DNA of 64,000 nucleotides from contig NZ_FOEF01000027.1 in NCBI RefSeq assembly GCF_900110575.1, positions 1 through 64,000 of the forward strand, given 5' to 3'. Below, piece by piece: positions 44,276 through 53,373 of the stretch (its first letter is position 1; each line of letters opens with the position of its first letter). Both the position numbers and the translations under genes were made by a program. The stretch comes from Amycolatopsis saalfeldensis. GTDB lineage: Bacteria; Actinomycetota; Actinomycetes; Mycobacteriales; Pseudonocardiaceae. The notes below the pieces were generated by a model. That model did not search any database and was not told the origin of the DNA. It was given only the letters and a program-made list of their open reading frames with translations.

Positions 44276-45364
44276 ATGGCCACCCTGCTCCCCCGCCGGG
44301 TACGCAGCCTCGCCTCGCTCGCCGAGGCACTGCTCACCCCGCACGGCATGGACCGCTACCTGGAACTCGTCGACCCGATGCTGGTCCGCAACGAGATCCG
44401 CGGGCGGGTCACCGCGGTGCGACGGCAGACGCCGGACACCGTCACGTTCAGCGTCCGGCCCAGCCGCGCTTGGCGCGACTTCGCCGCCGGCCAGTACGTG
44501 CGGCTGACCGTGGAGATCGACGGCGTGCGGCGCACCCGCTGCTACTCGCCGTGCGGCCCGCAGGGCGGCCACCTCGAGTTCACCGTGAAGGCCGACCCGC
44601 ACGGCCTGGTCTCCCGGCACCTGCAGGAAACCACCCGCGTGGGAACGGTTTTCGGACTGTCCCAGCCGGACGGCGAGTTCACCCTGCCGATGCCGAGGCC
44701 GGAGAAGATCCTCCTGGTCAGCGGCGGCAGCGGGGTCACGCCGGTGCTCGCGATGGTACGCACGCTCGTCGCCGAGGGACACCAGGGCGAGATCGTGTTC
44801 CTGCACTACGCCAACGCCGCGTCCGACGTGCTCTACCGCGAGGAGCTGGACGCGCTCGCGGCTTCGCACCCGGGCCTGCGCGTGGTGCACGCGCACACCC
44901 ACAGCCGTCACGGCGGGGACCTGCACGGCTTCTTCACGAAGAAGCACCTCGCCGCCGCCGCGCCCTGGTACCGCGACGCCGAGACCTACCTCTGCGGCCC
45001 GAAGCCGCTGATGGACTCCGTCCGCGAGCAGTTCGCCGCCGAGGGATTGAGTGAACGGCTGCACACTGAAGAGTTCACGGCGCCGCCGTTGACCTTCGAC
45101 GCGGCGGCCGCCGAGGGCCGGGTGCGCTTCGCGCGCAGCGGGCGCGAGTGCGACAACTCGGGCAAGCCGCTGCTGGAGCAGGCCGAGGACGCGGGCCTGA
45201 CGCCGGAGCACGGCTGCCGGATGGGCATCTGCTTCTCCTGCACCCAGGTCAAAACCGCCGGGCGCGTCCGCAACGCGCGCACCGGCGAGATCTCCGGTGA
45301 GGAGAACGAGGAGATCCAGCTCTGCATCAGCGTCCCCGTCGGGGACGTCGAGATCCACGCCTAG
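44276..45364 (+). CDS. Ferredoxin reductase-like partner of acyl-CoA desaturase
   Basis: This 362-residue protein feeds electrons to the desaturase encoded next. It has a FAD domain (about 50-145, with RCYSPCGPQG), an NAD(P) domain (SGGSGVTPVLAMV and YLCGPKPLMD) and a C-terminal plant-type [2Fe-2S] domain with C-x4-C-x2-C...C (HGCRMGICFSCTQ and LCISVP). This layout matches mycobacterial Rv3230c, partner of DesA3. ATG at 44276 with CTGGAGGG upstream. The desaturase gene starts 19 bases after its stop. Confidence 0.9.
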   Translation: MATLLPRRVRSLASLAEALLTPHGMDRYLELVDPMLVRNEIRGRVTAVRRQTPDTVTFSVRPSRAWRDFAAGQYVRLTVEIDGVRRTRCYSPCGPQGGHLEFTVKADPHGLVSRHLQETTRVGTVFGLSQPDGEFTLPMPRPEKILLVSGGSGVTPVLAMVRTLVAEGHQGEIVFLHYANAASDVLYREELDALAASHPGLRVVHAHTHSRHGGDLHGFFTKKHLAAAAPWYRDAETYLCGPKPLMDSVREQFAAEGLSERLHTEEFTAPPLTFDAAAAEGRVRFARSGRECDNSGKPLLEQAEDAGLTPEHGCRMGICFSCTQVKTAGRVRNARTGEISGEENEEIQLCISVPVGDVEIHA

Positions 45365-45383
45365 CCAGACCCAGGAGGAACTC

Positions 45384-46505
45384 ATGACCGGTCTTCAGGA
45401 CCGCCTGACCCCGGAACAGGTCGAGGAGTTCGGCCGCGAGCTCGACGCGCTCCGCCAGCGGATCGTCGACGACCTCGGCGAGACCGACGTCGAGTACATC
45501 CGGAACATCATCAAGACGCAGCGCGCGCTCGAGGTCACCGGCCGCGGGCTGCTGTTCGCCGGTTTCCTGCCGCCCGCGTGGCTGGCCGGCGTCGCCGCGC
45601 TTTCGCTGGCCAAGATCCTCGACAACATGGAGATCGGCCACAACGTGATGCACGGCCAGTACGACTGGACGCGCATCCCGGAGCTGAGCTCGCAGCGGTT
45701 CGAATGGGACACCGTCGCGCCCGCCGAGAACTGGCGGCACTCCCACAACTACATCCACCACACGTTCACGAACATCATCGACAAGGACCGGGACGTCGGC
45801 TACGGCGTGCTGCGGATGGACACCGCGCAGAAGTGGCACCCGTACTACCTGGGCAACCCGGTGTACGCCACGCTGCTCGCGCTGTTCTTCCAGTGGGGCG
45901 TGATGCTGCACGACCTCGAGATCGAGCGGGTCGTGAAGGGCGAGCGGAGCTGGGCCGAGAACGTGCCGGTGCTGCGCAAGATCGTGCGCAAGGCGGCCCG
46001 CCAGGTCGGCAAGGACTACCTGCTGTTCCCCGCGCTGACCGGCCCGCTCGCGCCGCTGACCCTCCTGGGCAACGCGAGCGCGAACCTGGTCCGCAACCTC
46101 TGGGCGTTCTCGATCATCTTCTGCGGCCACTTCCCCGCCGACGTCGAGAGCTTCACCGAAGAGGAGACCGAAGGCGAGTCTCGCGGCCAGTGGTACCTGC
46201 GCCAGATCCTCGGCTCGGCGAACATCAGCGGCGGACCGCTGTTCCACCTGCTGTCGGGCAACCTCTCGCACCAGATCGAGCACCACCTGTTCCCGGACAT
46301 CCCGGCGCGGCGCTACCCGCAGATCGCCGGCGAGGTCCGCGACATCTGCGAGCGCTACGGCCTGCCATACCACACCGGACCGCTGCACCGGCAGCTCTGG
46401 TCGGTGGCGAAGAAGATCGTGAAGCTGGCGCTGCCGGACAAGCTCGGGCAGCCGGGCCCGCGTGCGGATAGCCTGGACCACGACAAGCGACTCCGAGCAG
46501 CTTAG
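45384..46505 (+). CDS. Membrane fatty-acyl desaturase (DesA3-like)
   Basis: This 373-residue integral membrane di-iron enzyme introduces a double bond into acyl chains. The three histidine boxes are HNVMH (86-90), HSHNYIHH (119-126) and HQIEHH near residue 298, with two or more hydrophobic segments. The HNVMH and HQIEHH types place it in the delta-9 or delta-6-like desaturase branch; regiospecificity is uncertain. ATG with AGGAGGA upstream. Electrons come from the reductase in the same operon. Confidence 0.9.
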   Translation: MTGLQDRLTPEQVEEFGRELDALRQRIVDDLGETDVEYIRNIIKTQRALEVTGRGLLFAGFLPPAWLAGVAALSLAKILDNMEIGHNVMHGQYDWTRIPELSSQRFEWDTVAPAENWRHSHNYIHHTFTNIIDKDRDVGYGVLRMDTAQKWHPYYLGNPVYATLLALFFQWGVMLHDLEIERVVKGERSWAENVPVLRKIVRKAARQVGKDYLLFPALTGPLAPLTLLGNASANLVRNLWAFSIIFCGHFPADVESFTEEETEGESRGQWYLRQILGSANISGGPLFHLLSGNLSHQIEHHLFPDIPARRYPQIAGEVRDICERYGLPYHTGPLHRQLWSVAKKIVKLALPDKLGQPGPRADSLDHDKRLRAA

Positions 46506-46514
46506 GGAACTCTC

Positions 46515-46733
46515 ATGGTGGGTCAGTTCGAAAGCGGCAAGGACACGGTCCAGGAGCTCACGGAATCCGCGGCCACCCACATCGGGGCCATCGCGACGAT
46601 CATCACCGGCGCCGTGCGCGACATCGCGCGCGAGACCGGCGACTGGATGACCGACCTGATCGAGATGCGGGAGGCGGCCGGGAAGGCCCAGGCCGACGAG
46701 GAGCGCCTCCAGCGGGCCGAACCGGACTCGTGA
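46515..46733 (+). CDS. Small protein of unknown function, in the desaturase operon
   Basis: This 72-residue protein starts nine bases after the desaturase stop, with GGGAA upstream. It has one moderately hydrophobic helix (ATHIGAIATIITGAVRDIARETGDWMTDLI, about 20-48) and a charged tail, suggesting an amphipathic helix lying on a membrane. I recognise no family. Location implies a link with desaturation or lipid handling. Confidence 0.7.
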   Translation: MVGQFESGKDTVQELTESAATHIGAIATIITGAVRDIARETGDWMTDLIEMREAAGKAQADEERLQRAEPDS

Positions 46734-46823
46734 GTGTTCACGACGGTTAGAACCGGCGCAGCCACTCACGAGTAGGGAAAACCGGATGGGCGCGCGGGTG
46801 GCGAGCGCGGCAGACTCGGCCGG

Positions 46824-48089
46824 GTGACCGGGAATCCGAGCGCGCTGCGGCGGCTGCTGCAGCCGGTGCCGCCGCGTGACATCGCGCGCGAAACGGCGTG
46901 GCTGGTGCTCGCCGGCCCGTTCTCCCTGGTCGCCTTCTTCGGGGTGCTGGCCGGGGTGGTGGCCGGCATCGCGCTTTTCCCGCTGATCGTCGGGCCGGCG
47001 GTGCTCGCGGCGGTGCTGGACGGCGCCCGGCTGCTCGGGGCCGGGCACCGGCGGCTGGCGGGCGCGCTGCTCGGCGAGCGGGTGCCCGCCCCGCGCCCGG
47101 TGGCGCTCGAGCCGGGGCTGTGGCGCTGGCTGAAGATGCGGATCGGCGACCCGCTCGCCTGGCGGGCCGTGGCGTATCTGCTGGTTCGGCTGCCGTGGAC
47201 GCTGATCAGCCTGTTCCTGGCCGGCCTGCTGGCGCTCTACGCCGGTGCCTCGATCAGTTACCTCGTGCTGTGGTTTCCCTTCCACGGCGCGGCCCTGCCG
47301 GTGTTCGGCATCCAGAGCGACGCCTGGGCGGGCACGCTGGTCTGGGCGGCGTCCGGGATCGCCGTGCTGGCCGCGCTGCCGCGGCTGATCCACGCGCTGA
47401 CCACGGTCGACCGCGGGTTCGTGGCCGGCCTGCTGGGCCGGCCCCTGCTCAGCGGGCGGGTGCGCGACCTCGAGGAGAGCCGCGCGACCGCCGTCGAGGA
47501 CGCGGCGCTGCGGCTGCGCCGGATCGAGCGGGACCTCCACGACGGCGCGCAGGCCCAGCTGGTCGCGCTCGCCATGCGGCTCGGGCTGGCGAAGGAGGAG
47601 CTGGGCGCCGAGCCGGTGGACCTCGGCCAGGTCCGCGACCTGGTGACCACCGCGCACGCCAACGCCAAGCAGGCGCTCACCGAGCTGCGCGACCTGGCCC
47701 GCGGCATCCACCCGGCCGCGCTCGACGCGGGCCTGGACGTGGCACTGTCCACTTTGGTCGCGAGGTCCGGGATCGACGTCCGGGTCGAGGTCGACCTGCC
47801 CCGGCGCCCGCCGCCTTCGGTGGAGACGATCGTCTACTTCAGCGCGGCCGAGCTGCTCACGAACGCCGCGAAGCACACCCGTTCCCCGGTCCGGCTGGCG
47901 CTCACCGAGGACGGCGGCGTGCTGCGGCTGGTCGTCGCCGACACCGGCGCGGGCGGCGCGGCCGTGGTCCCGGGCGGCGGCCTCGCCGGGCTCGCGGACC
48001 GGCTGCGGACGGTCGACGGCGAGCTGTCCGTGGCCAGCCCTCCCGGCGGGCCGACCACGGTCACCGCCGCGGTGCCGTTGCCTCGCTAG
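46824..48089 (+). CDS. Sensor histidine kinase, NarL/DesK class
   Basis: This 421-residue kinase has a four-helix sensor domain (about residues 27-195), then the dimerisation domain with the phospho-accepting His239 in RRIERDLHDGAQAQLVAL, and an ATPase domain (N box ELLTNAAKHT; G box GLAGLADRL). It partners with the LuxR-type regulator 28 bases downstream. The signal is unknown; cell-envelope stress is common for this class. Confidence 0.92.
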   Translation: MTGNPSALRRLLQPVPPRDIARETAWLVLAGPFSLVAFFGVLAGVVAGIALFPLIVGPAVLAAVLDGARLLGAGHRRLAGALLGERVPAPRPVALEPGLWRWLKMRIGDPLAWRAVAYLLVRLPWTLISLFLAGLLALYAGASISYLVLWFPFHGAALPVFGIQSDAWAGTLVWAASGIAVLAALPRLIHALTTVDRGFVAGLLGRPLLSGRVRDLEESRATAVEDAALRLRRIERDLHDGAQAQLVALAMRLGLAKEELGAEPVDLGQVRDLVTTAHANAKQALTELRDLARGIHPAALDAGLDVALSTLVARSGIDVRVEVDLPRRPPPSVETIVYFSAAELLTNAAKHTRSPVRLALTEDGGVLRLVVADTGAGGAAVVPGGGLAGLADRLRTVDGELSVASPPGGPTTVTAAVPLPR

Positions 48090-48117
48090 AGTCTGGCGGC
48101 GGAGAAGGGGGGAACGC

Positions 48118-48762
48118 GTGCGGATCGTCATCGCGGAGGATTCGACCATCCTGCGCCACGGGCTCGTCGAGCTGCTCACGCTGCGCGGGCACGAGGTCGT
48201 CGCGGCCGTGAAGGACGCCGTGGCGTTGCGCGCCGCCGTGCTCGAACACGAGCCCGACGTGTCCATTGTGGACGTACGGATGCCGCCGGCGCACACCGAT
48301 GAAGGGCTGCGCGCGGCGATCGCGCTGCGCGGCGAGCGGCCGGGGCGGGCGATCCTGCTGTTCTCGCAGTACGTGGAGACGAAGTACGCGGCGCAACTGC
48401 TGGCCGACCGCGCCGGCGGCGTCGGCTACCTGCTCAAGGACCGCGTCGCGGAGGTCTCGGACTTCCTCGACGCGCTGCGCCGGGTGGCCGCCGGCGAAAC
48501 CGTGCTGGACCCGGAAGTGGTGAGCCAGCTCTTCAGCGTCACCCGCCGCTCCGACGCGCTTTCGGAGCTGACCGCGCGCGAACGGGAGGTGCTGGGCCTG
48601 ATGGCCGAGGGCCGGTCGAACTCCGCGATCGCCGCCGCCCTGTTCCTCTCCGCGGGCTCGGTGGAGAAGTACGTGACGAGCATCTTCGGCAAGCTCGGCC
48701 TGCCGCCGTCGGACGGCGACAACCGGCGGGTCCTGGCGGTGCTCCGGTACCTCGGCTCCTGA
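48118..48762 (+). CDS. Response regulator, NarL/LuxR class
   Basis: This 214-residue regulator has a receiver domain with the phospho-accepting Asp52 (SIVDVRMPP), the conserved lysine in LLKDRVAEV, and a LuxR-type helix-turn-helix near the C-terminus (LTAREREVLGLMAEGRSNSAIAAALFLSAGSVEKYVTSIFGKLGL). It is a pair with the kinase above. Its targets are not given by the sequence; a motif cluster upstream of the MprF-like gene at 50134 is one candidate. Confidence 0.93.
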   Translation: MRIVIAEDSTILRHGLVELLTLRGHEVVAAVKDAVALRAAVLEHEPDVSIVDVRMPPAHTDEGLRAAIALRGERPGRAILLFSQYVETKYAAQLLADRAGGVGYLLKDRVAEVSDFLDALRRVAAGETVLDPEVVSQLFSVTRRSDALSELTAREREVLGLMAEGRSNSAIAAALFLSAGSVEKYVTSIFGKLGLPPSDGDNRRVLAVLRYLGS

Positions 48763-48783
48763 GCCCGACCTACGCTGGCGGGC

Positions 48784-49194
48784 ATGTACTCCACCGAGAT
48801 CGAGGTGCACACCGGCAACACCGCCGTGGTGTACAACCTGACCCGCGAGGCCGAGACATTCCTGCGTGACGCCGACTGCACCGACGGCCTGCTGCACGTG
48901 TGGGTGCCGCACGCCACCGCCGGGCTCGCGGTGCTGGAGACCGGCGCCGGCAGCGACGACGACCTGCTCGCCGCGCTCGACGAACTGCTCCCCCGCGACG
49001 AGCGCTGGCGCCACCGCCACGGCAGCGCGGGCCACGGCCGTGACCACGTGCTGCCCGCGCTGGTGCCGCCGTACGCGACCATCCCGGTGCTGGGCGGGGT
49101 GCTGCTGCTGGGCACCTGGCAGTCGATCTGCCTGGTGGACACGAATGTGGACAACCCGGTCCGGCGGGTGCGGTTCAGCCTGCTCGCGGGCTGA
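48784..49194 (+). CDS. YjbQ family protein (UPF0047)
   Basis: This 136-residue protein belongs to the secondary thiamine-phosphate synthase-like YjbQ family. The conserved pattern is HVWVPHATAGLAVLE...GSDDDLLAALDELLPRD...GHGRDHVLPALVPP...GTWQSICLVD. The biological role is not settled. It follows the two-component genes by 21 bases. Confidence 0.85.
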   Translation: MYSTEIEVHTGNTAVVYNLTREAETFLRDADCTDGLLHVWVPHATAGLAVLETGAGSDDDLLAALDELLPRDERWRHRHGSAGHGRDHVLPALVPPYATIPVLGGVLLLGTWQSICLVDTNVDNPVRRVRFSLLAG

Positions 49195-49226
49195 ATTCGC
49201 CGGACCGCCCCGGTAGCCTCGCCAGC

Positions 49227-49931
49227 GTGACGACGACACGCGCGCACCGGCTGGTGCTCTGGGACATCGACCACACCCTCGTGGACTTGAGCGGCGTCGG
49301 CCTCCGCTGGTACACGGAGGCGCTGCTCGCGGCCACCGGCACCGAGCTGAGCGTGCACCCGGACTTCGGCGGCAACACCGAGCGCGCGATCAGCGGCAAC
49401 CTGCTGACGCTGCACGGGATCGAGCCGGACGAGGAGACGATCCAGCGGCTGTGGGCCGAGCTGATCGCCGTCTCGGAGCGTGAGAGCGCCACGTTGCACG
49501 AGTCCGGCCGCGCCCTCGACGGCGCCGCCGCCGCGTTGGCGGCCATGGCGGAGCACGGCGGTGTGGTGCAGACGCTGGTCACCGGCAACCTGCCGGAGAT
49601 CTCCGTGCACAAGCTGGCGGCGTTCGGCCTCGACGAGCACCTGGACCTGGCGATCGGCGGTTACGGCTCGCTCTCGGCGCACCGTCCGGACCTCGTGCCG
49701 CACGCCGTTTCCGCCGCGGCGGCGAAGCACGACGTCACCTTCGCCCCCGATGCCGTGGTGATCATCGGGGACACCCCGGAAGACGTCCGGGCCGCGCTCG
49801 ACAACGGCGCCGTCGCGGTGGCCGTCGCGACCGGGCGTTACCGCGCGGAGGAACTCCGGGACGCCGGTGCCCACACCGTGCTGGCCGATCTGAGCGACCT
49901 GGACTCGGTGCGCAAGGCCGTGCTCGGCTGA
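49227..49931 (+). CDS. HAD superfamily phosphatase
   Basis: This 234-residue hydrolase has motif I DIDHTLVDL (about 13-21, nucleophile and acid aspartates), motif II TGN (LVTGNLPE), and motif IV IIGDTPEDVRAAL. The cap inserted after motif I makes it a subclass I HAD of the phosphoglycolate-phosphatase type. Substrate unknown. Confidence 0.85.
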   Translation: MTTTRAHRLVLWDIDHTLVDLSGVGLRWYTEALLAATGTELSVHPDFGGNTERAISGNLLTLHGIEPDEETIQRLWAELIAVSERESATLHESGRALDGAAAALAAMAEHGGVVQTLVTGNLPEISVHKLAAFGLDEHLDLAIGGYGSLSAHRPDLVPHAVSAAAAKHDVTFAPDAVVIIGDTPEDVRAALDNGAVAVAVATGRYRAEELRDAGAHTVLADLSDLDSVRKAVLG

Positions 49932-50030
49932 AAACGCGCGTCAACCCCTGTTCTCGCGCGGCGGTGCCTTCCGCCGGCCCTGCGGCGCCCATCCGCGCTG
50001 GTCACCGGGGCAGCCCTCAGCCCGCATCCC

Positions 50031-50112
50031 CCCTTAGGTCAGGGTTGCGTCCCTCTGGGGTAGCACTCCCTTAGGGGGAGAAGTCCGCCGGACGAGGGAT
50101 GTTCGCTTTAGG
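50031..50112 (+). promoter_or_regulatory. Three TTAGG sites at 37-base intervals
   Basis: TTAGG begins at 50034, 50071 and 50108, exactly 37 bases apart. The middle one sits in the near-palindrome CTCCC-TTA-GGGGGAG (50067-50081). They lie in the region before the MprF-like gene. NarL-class regulators often bind such short, repeated inverted words. The role is inference. Confidence 0.35.
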
Positions 50113-50133
50113 CCGGCAGGCCAGACTCGGATC

Positions 50134-52338
50134 ATGACAACAGCAGCGCCGGCGGCGGGGACCGCCGACGGTGCCGGCACGGGGGGACGCGGACGGGCGG
50201 CAGAGGAGCCGCCGCGCGGCCGGTTCGCTGTGCTGTGGCACCGGCTTCCGTTCACGACCACGGTGGTGCTCGCCATGCTCCTCGTGGCGATCGCCAGTGG
50301 GACCCTGTGGCACGCGGCCGAGCACCAGCCGGGCTTCCACTACTACGCCTACGGCCTGCCCTCGATGCAGCACGGGCGCTGGTGGACGCTGGCCACCGGG
50401 CCGTTCTTCGCGCTGCGGCCGTTGTTCTACTTGCCGATGGTGGGGACTTTCGCGCTGCTCGCGGGCTTCGCGGAGTGGCAGCTCGGCACGCGGCGCGCGA
50501 TCGCCGTGACCGTGGGCGGGCAGCTGGTGTCCACGATCGCTGCGATCCAGTTCCTCGAGCTGTGCCGCAATTCCGGCTGGGTCTGGGCGGGACGCATCGC
50601 GGGGACCCTCGACGTCGGCTTCTCCGGCGGCACGCTCGCGGCCATCGCCGTGGCCAGCGCCGCGTTGCGCCCGCCGTGGCGGCTCCGGCTTCGCGCCGGG
50701 CTGTGCGTGTACGCGTGCGTTGCCATCGTGTACGTCGGATCGCTCGCCGACCTGGTGCACTTCTTCGCGCTCCTGATCGCCCTGCCGCTCGGCCACCGGC
50801 TCGTCGGGGCCGCGCGGATCAAGGAGGCCGGCCGGCCGGGCCAGCGCGAACTGCGGCTGATGGTGTGCGCGGGCCTGTTGCTGCTCGCCTGCGCCGAGGT
50901 GGTGATGTGGCTGGTTCCCGGCGACGGCCCGTTCGGCCCGTCCGACGCGGTCTCCCTGTCGCCGGTCGAGATCCTGATCCTCTGCGCGATCGTGGTGCCG
51001 ATGATGAACGGCCTGCGCCGCGGCAGCCGCACGGCCTGGCGCTGGGCGGTGGCGCTGTGCGCGTTCGCGATGTCGCAGGTGCTGATCCTCGGCGGGGTGG
51101 TCGCCGTGGCGAGACTGATGCGCTCGGGCTACGACGCCCACGGCCTGTCGCTGTTCTTCGTGGACAATCTCTTGTGGACGGTCGAACTGCTGCTGCTGAT
51201 CGCCGCGCGCGGCGCGTTCCGCGTGCCGTCCCGGCGCCGCTGCCGCAAGCTCGGCCGCGGCGGCCCGGACCCCGCGTTCGCCCGGATGCTGTTGGGGCGC
51301 AACGGCGGCAGCACCATCTCGTGGATGACCACCTGGCCGCAGAACGCCTACTTCGTCGCCTCCGACGGCAGTTCCTACCTCGCCTACCAGCGTCACGCTG
51401 GCGTCGCGGTCGCGCTCGGCGACCCGGTCGCGCCGGACGGCTCGGCCGCCCGCGCCGTCACCGAGTTCACCGAGATGTGCGAGAACACCGGCCTCGTGCC
51501 GTGTGTCTTCTCCGCGACGGCGACCACCGTGGCCGTCACCCGCGAGCTGGGCTGGCAGCACGTGCAGGTCGCCGAGGACACCCTGGTCGACCTGGAGCAC
51601 CTGGAGTTCCGCGGCAAGGCGTGGCAGGACGTGCGCTCGGCGCTCAACAAGGCACGCAAGGACGGCATCGAATTCCGGCTGGTGCGCCTGGCCGAGCAGC
51701 CGCGCGCGATCCGCGCCCAGGTGCGCGCGCTTTCGGAGGAGTGGATCGGCGACAAGGGCATGCCGGAGATGGGGTTCACGCTCGGCGGGCTGGACCAGGC
51801 GATGGACCCGGCCACCCGGGTCGGGCTGGCGATCGGCGCGGACGGCACCGTGCACGGCGTCACCTCGTGGCTGCCGGTGCACACCGGGGCCGGCACCGTC
51901 GGCGGCTGGACGCTCGACGTGATGCGCCGCCGCGCCTGCGGTTTCCGCCCGGTGATGGAGTTCCTGATCGCTTCGGCTTGTCTGGCCTTCCGTGAGGAGG
52001 GTGCGCGGTTCGTGTCGCTCTCGGGCGCCCCGCTGGCCCGCAGCCGCGACACCGGCCCGGCGCGCGCGGTGGAGCGGGTGCTCGACGCGTTGGGCGAGAA
52101 GATGGAGCCGTACTACGGATTCCGCTCGCTGCACGCGTTCAAGGCGAAGTTCCAGCCCCGGCACGAGCCGATGTACCTCGCGTTCCGCGACGAGGCGGAC
52201 CTGCCGCGGATCGGCATCGCGCTCGGCCGGGCCTACCTGCCGAACGCCGGGCTGAAGGACTTCGCGAAGCTGGCGCTGAAGCGTCAGCGGGCGGCCGGCG
52301 TCGAGGTGACCCGGTCGGAAGCGAGCACCCCGCGGTAG
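50134..52338 (+). CDS. MprF-like protein: rhomboid-like membrane part plus DUF2156 (GNAT-fold) domain
   Basis: This 734-residue protein has six to nine helices in the first half. The HGRWWTLATGPFFALRPLFYLPMVGTFALLAGFAEWQLGTRRAI segment recalls rhomboid family layout but no Ser/His dyad is evident. The C-terminal half (about 385-690) is the DUF2156 domain, as in bacterial MprF: WMTTWPQNAYFVASDG, AVALGDPVAP, and KARKDGIEFRLV, EEWIGDKGMPEMGFTLGG, plus RRRACGFRPVMEFLIASACLAF. MprF aminoacylates phosphatidylglycerol; by homology this protein may modify a lipid, but the exact reaction is unknown. ATG start. Confidence 0.8.
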   Translation: MTTAAPAAGTADGAGTGGRGRAAEEPPRGRFAVLWHRLPFTTTVVLAMLLVAIASGTLWHAAEHQPGFHYYAYGLPSMQHGRWWTLATGPFFALRPLFYLPMVGTFALLAGFAEWQLGTRRAIAVTVGGQLVSTIAAIQFLELCRNSGWVWAGRIAGTLDVGFSGGTLAAIAVASAALRPPWRLRLRAGLCVYACVAIVYVGSLADLVHFFALLIALPLGHRLVGAARIKEAGRPGQRELRLMVCAGLLLLACAEVVMWLVPGDGPFGPSDAVSLSPVEILILCAIVVPMMNGLRRGSRTAWRWAVALCAFAMSQVLILGGVVAVARLMRSGYDAHGLSLFFVDNLLWTVELLLLIAARGAFRVPSRRRCRKLGRGGPDPAFARMLLGRNGGSTISWMTTWPQNAYFVASDGSSYLAYQRHAGVAVALGDPVAPDGSAARAVTEFTEMCENTGLVPCVFSATATTVAVTRELGWQHVQVAEDTLVDLEHLEFRGKAWQDVRSALNKARKDGIEFRLVRLAEQPRAIRAQVRALSEEWIGDKGMPEMGFTLGGLDQAMDPATRVGLAIGADGTVHGVTSWLPVHTGAGTVGGWTLDVMRRRACGFRPVMEFLIASACLAFREEGARFVSLSGAPLARSRDTGPARAVERVLDALGEKMEPYYGFRSLHAFKAKFQPRHEPMYLAFRDEADLPRIGIALGRAYLPNAGLKDFAKLALKRQRAAGVEVTRSEASTPR

Positions 52339-53360
52339 CTGCGGAGGATGCGCGTCAGATCGTCACGGGGCACGTCCTGGTCGGCGTACGCCACCAGCAC
52401 GGCGGACGAGGACGGGCCGGAAATGGCGATCGCGCCCATCACAACGTGCTTCGAGGCGCAGGGGCCGCCGTCCTTCGGCACGACGTCGGCGAAGACCATG
52501 CGCGTCGGCCGCGGGGTCCGGCCGATCTGGACTGTGGCGTCTTCTCCCGGTCCCGGCGTCCTCGCGGATTCGGGGCCGTACGCGCTCACGGCCAGGTCGT
52601 CCACGGCCTTGCGGACGGCCTGCTCCGCGTCACCGGTCGGCTCCGTCGTCACCCCGGCCCCGCCGCGGCGGCTGTCGCTGACGCCGGGGCAGAAACCCTC
52701 GTCCACGAAGGCGCTGGTGCCGAGCGTGATCCCGGGCGCGGTGGTGGTTTTGTCCCAGCCGTGCACCGTGCCGGGCTTCGGCGTCCAGCTCGGCGGCACG
52801 TCGTAGGCGTACGAGCCGTCGCGGCCCGCCACCGACTGCCACCCGGCCACCACGGCGGGCACGGTCACCCGCGGCTCGGGGGTATAGCCGACCGGCGGGC
52901 GGCTCGGGGTGGAGCGGTGGTCGCCGGTGCTGAAGACGTTCAGCGCCGCCGCGCCCAGCCCGAGCACCACGACCACCGCCCAAGCGACCCGCGAGCCCCG
53001 GCGTCTGCGGCCCGGCTTCCCGGGCGGGCGGATCCGCTGGGGCTCGGCCCTGACCCCGGGTTCGCCGGGTACCGCGGCGCTTGGCCAAGGGCCCTGAGCC
53101 GGATTCCCACTGCCCGCCGGGCCGACGCCCGGCCCGAAACTCTTGCCGCGCAACGATTCGGCGACGCCCGAGACCGGTGCGCCCGGCCCGAAAGGCTCGG
53201 CGATGCCCGAGGCCTGTGCGCTCGGCCGCGTGGTCTCGGGCGGCCGGACCTCGCCGTACCCGGTCGTCGGTGTGTCCGACGGCTCGTAGCCGCCGAAGCC
53301 GGTCAGGGCCGCGTTGTCCTGGTAGCCGCCGTCCCGGCGCTTGCGGTTACGGCCGAACAC
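52284..53360 (-). CDS. Membrane-anchored protein with a conserved external domain
   Basis: This 358-residue protein has a disordered, charged, proline-rich N-terminus, then a basic patch (KPGRRRRGSR), a transmembrane helix (about 121-143, VAWAVVVVLGLGAAALNVF) and an external domain. The domain has two or more cysteines (EGFCPGVSDS, GGPCASKH) and the conserved phrases WQSVAGRDGSYAYDVPPSWTP and VVPKDGGPCAS. Function unknown. It overlaps the convergent MprF-like gene by 55 bases. GTG start. It lies just downstream of proS. Confidence 0.7.
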   Translation of the reverse strand: MFGRNRKRRDGGYQDNAALTGFGGYEPSDTPTTGYGEVRPPETTRPSAQASGIAEPFGPGAPVSGVAESLRGKSFGPGVGPAGSGNPAQGPWPSAAVPGEPGVRAEPQRIRPPGKPGRRRRGSRVAWAVVVVLGLGAAALNVFSTGDHRSTPSRPPVGYTPEPRVTVPAVVAGWQSVAGRDGSYAYDVPPSWTPKPGTVHGWDKTTTAPGITLGTSAFVDEGFCPGVSDSRRGGAGVTTEPTGDAEQAVRKAVDDLAVSAYGPESARTPGPGEDATVQIGRTPRPTRMVFADVVPKDGGPCASKHVVMGAIAISGPSSSAVLVAYADQDVPRDDLTRILRSYRGVLASDRVTSTPAAR

Positions 53361-53373
53361 CGGCGGCGTCCCG

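Noticed and set aside
45327..48296. Minus-strand 989-codon frame
   Set aside because: Opposes the desaturase, small protein and kinase genes; no domains.
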